Shown one piece after another: positions 62,800 through 64,000 of a stretch of 64,000 bases of DNA; position 1 is the first letter of the stretch; every line of letters starts with the position of its first letter. Position numbers and translations under genes: made by a program. Source of the DNA: Sabellastarte sp. h YS-2021. Its lineage: Eukaryota; Annelida; Polychaeta; Sabellida; Sabellidae. The DNA is taken from positions 157,031,609-157,095,608 of the forward strand of contig OZ024929.1 in the NCBI GenBank assembly GCA_964017235.1, given 5' to 3'. Below the pieces are notes generated by a model. The model was not told the origin of the DNA, ran no database searches, and saw nothing but the letters and a program-made list of their open reading frames with translations.

Positions 62800-63830
62800 A
62801 TAGCATCAGAGATGCCCGTACCCCACAGCCTGGGGAAATAGTTTTGAACACCATGAAATATAGAAATAGTGAAAAAGTACAAAGACCGGGATACTTTCAG
62901 CGCAGTGTCACTTATATACAGGTCTGAATAATGTTTAAGTAGAGAAAATGACATCTAAGAGAAAGAAACTGTATGTAAAGATAAAATACTAAAACAAGAC
63001 AATTCAATAGCAAGATAAATGCATCAATGAGTAAACTAAAAATATGAAGCTGTAAAACTTATTAATTGGAGAATAGCTGTCAATGGAAATAGCACAATTA
63101 TGTAAAATATAATAATCAGTTGCAGCAATCCATATATTATCTTTTTCATAAAAGAAAGATGTCTCAAATATGGCAGGTGAACACACTTTGGCAGAGCAAA
63201 AAGGTCACACCATGATGCACACCTAACCCATAACCATTGTCCCTACCCAGTGTCAATGTGCTAAACCTCATGGAATCCAAGAAATAGCCCATACAAGATT
63301 TTAAAACTCATGGTCACCATAACAAGGTCAAAGGTCAAATCAAGGTCGCACCATGACGTTACACCCCCTAACCAATGTCCCTACCAAGTATCAACTTCCT
63401 ACACCTTACAGTTTCCGAGGTATAGCCTGGATAAAGATTTTAAAGGTCAAGGTCACTACAGCAAAGTCAAAGGTCAAATCAAGGTCAGACCATGATGTTG
63501 CACACCTACAACCCCTAACCAATGTCCCTACAAAGTATCAACTTCCTACAACTTACGGTTTCCGAGATATAGCCCGGACAAGATTTTCAAACGCAAGGTC
63601 ACTACGGCAAGGTCAAAGGTCAAATCAAGGTCAGACCATGACGTTGCACACCTACACTTCCTAACCAATGTCCCTACCAAGTATCAACTTCCTACACCTT
63701 ACTTTTTCTGAGATATAGCCCGGACAAACTTTTTCCCGCCGCCCGCCCATCCGGACACCATGGGTGAAAACAATACCCCGACAGCCCCTAAGGGCTGTGG
63801 GGTAATAAAACTCATTTTATCTGAAGAGGT
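62800..63830. mobile_element. Minisatellite element with terminal hairpin
   Basis: Leader shared with 52301-52560; then ~140-bp units (63240-63720) with AAGGTCAAAGGTCAAATCAA, AACCAATGTCCCTACCAAGT and CGGTTTCCGAGATATAGCCC. The tail has GCCGCCCGCCCATCCGG, GGGTGAAAACAATACCCCGA and a hairpin ACAGCCC-CTA-AGGGCTGT inside CCCC/GGGG (63768-63802). No coding capacity; same design as 45596-48872. Confidence 0.75.
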
Positions 63831-64000
63831 CAGAAAACAGATTTCAATTACATGAACAAATTTTGCTGTGGCAACTCTTATGTTATCTGTTAAAATAGTC
63901 AGTACAGTGTACATCTCCACTGTTTGTAGTTTTGCTGAAGAGCCAGATGTGTACCAGTAGTTCAGTATGCATATATAAGAGATGACAGCAATACAACTGA

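Overview
This is a gene-free, repeat-saturated stretch of a large metazoan genome. The DIRS tyrosine-recombinase retrotransposons, the Penelope-like element and the minisatellite-bearing elements with terminal hairpins are what I would expect of a marine invertebrate. A mollusc or other lophotrochozoan is my best guess, but nothing here fixes the species. I found no convincing host protein-coding gene, no rRNA and no intact tRNA.

Layout. 1-840: relic of a DIRS recombinase gene. 1.2-1.44 kb: LINE relic. 1.83-3.70 kb: DNA element with terminal inverted repeats (TIRs), holding a nested hAT-type MITE (2688-3098, perfect 8-bp target-site duplication, TSD). 6.05-6.51 kb: another TIR element. 6.69-8.69 kb: hairpin-start element with ~150-bp and ~145-bp minisatellites. 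9.45-15.88 kb: family-1 DIRS copy A on the plus strand (gag, RT/RNase H, recombinase), with a 1.04-kb LINE inside its recombinase gene. 15.88-20.47 kb: satellite element in which eighteen 133-bp units sit inside a 169-bp array. 21.16-42.02 kb: a nest of DIRS elements. 42.09-51.13 kb: a ~147-bp minisatellite element split by a Penelope-like element (43257-50176), itself split by a 3.3-kb hairpin-ended element. 51.1-57.37 kb: mostly AT-rich sequence and diverged minisatellites. 57.37-61.63 kb: an RT-less family-2 DIRS (copy G). 61.6-64 kb: AT-rich sequence and a minisatellite element with a terminal hairpin.

The 21-42 kb nest is the most informative part. The internal complementary region (ICR) of a family-3 DIRS is cut exactly at an AAAA core: one half ends at 21240 and the other resumes at 41686. 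Between the halves lie two minus-strand DIRS elements placed end to end: family-1 copy B/E (21245-34278) and family-2 copy F (34283-41681). Both are bounded by the same AAAA. Copy B/E carries family-2 copy C inside its recombinase gene (22782-29017) and a family-2 5' fragment D inside gag (31438-33222). The insertions that can be checked have no TSD and share A4/T4 with the element ends, as expected if a tyrosine recombinase joins a circular intermediate to a matching core.

In DIRS elements Gag packages the RNA, RT/RNase H makes the DNA, the ICR templates circle closure and the recombinase inserts the circle. Every copy here is broken: YLDD is a stop codon in E and YLDH in C, the His-Trp box is deleted in A, RT is missing in G, and RNase H is split in F. 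Two hammerhead ribozyme motifs are present. One is at the 5' tip of the Penelope-like element (43258-43335). The other lies in a 195-bp insertion with a 9-bp TSD (38499-38567, minus strand).
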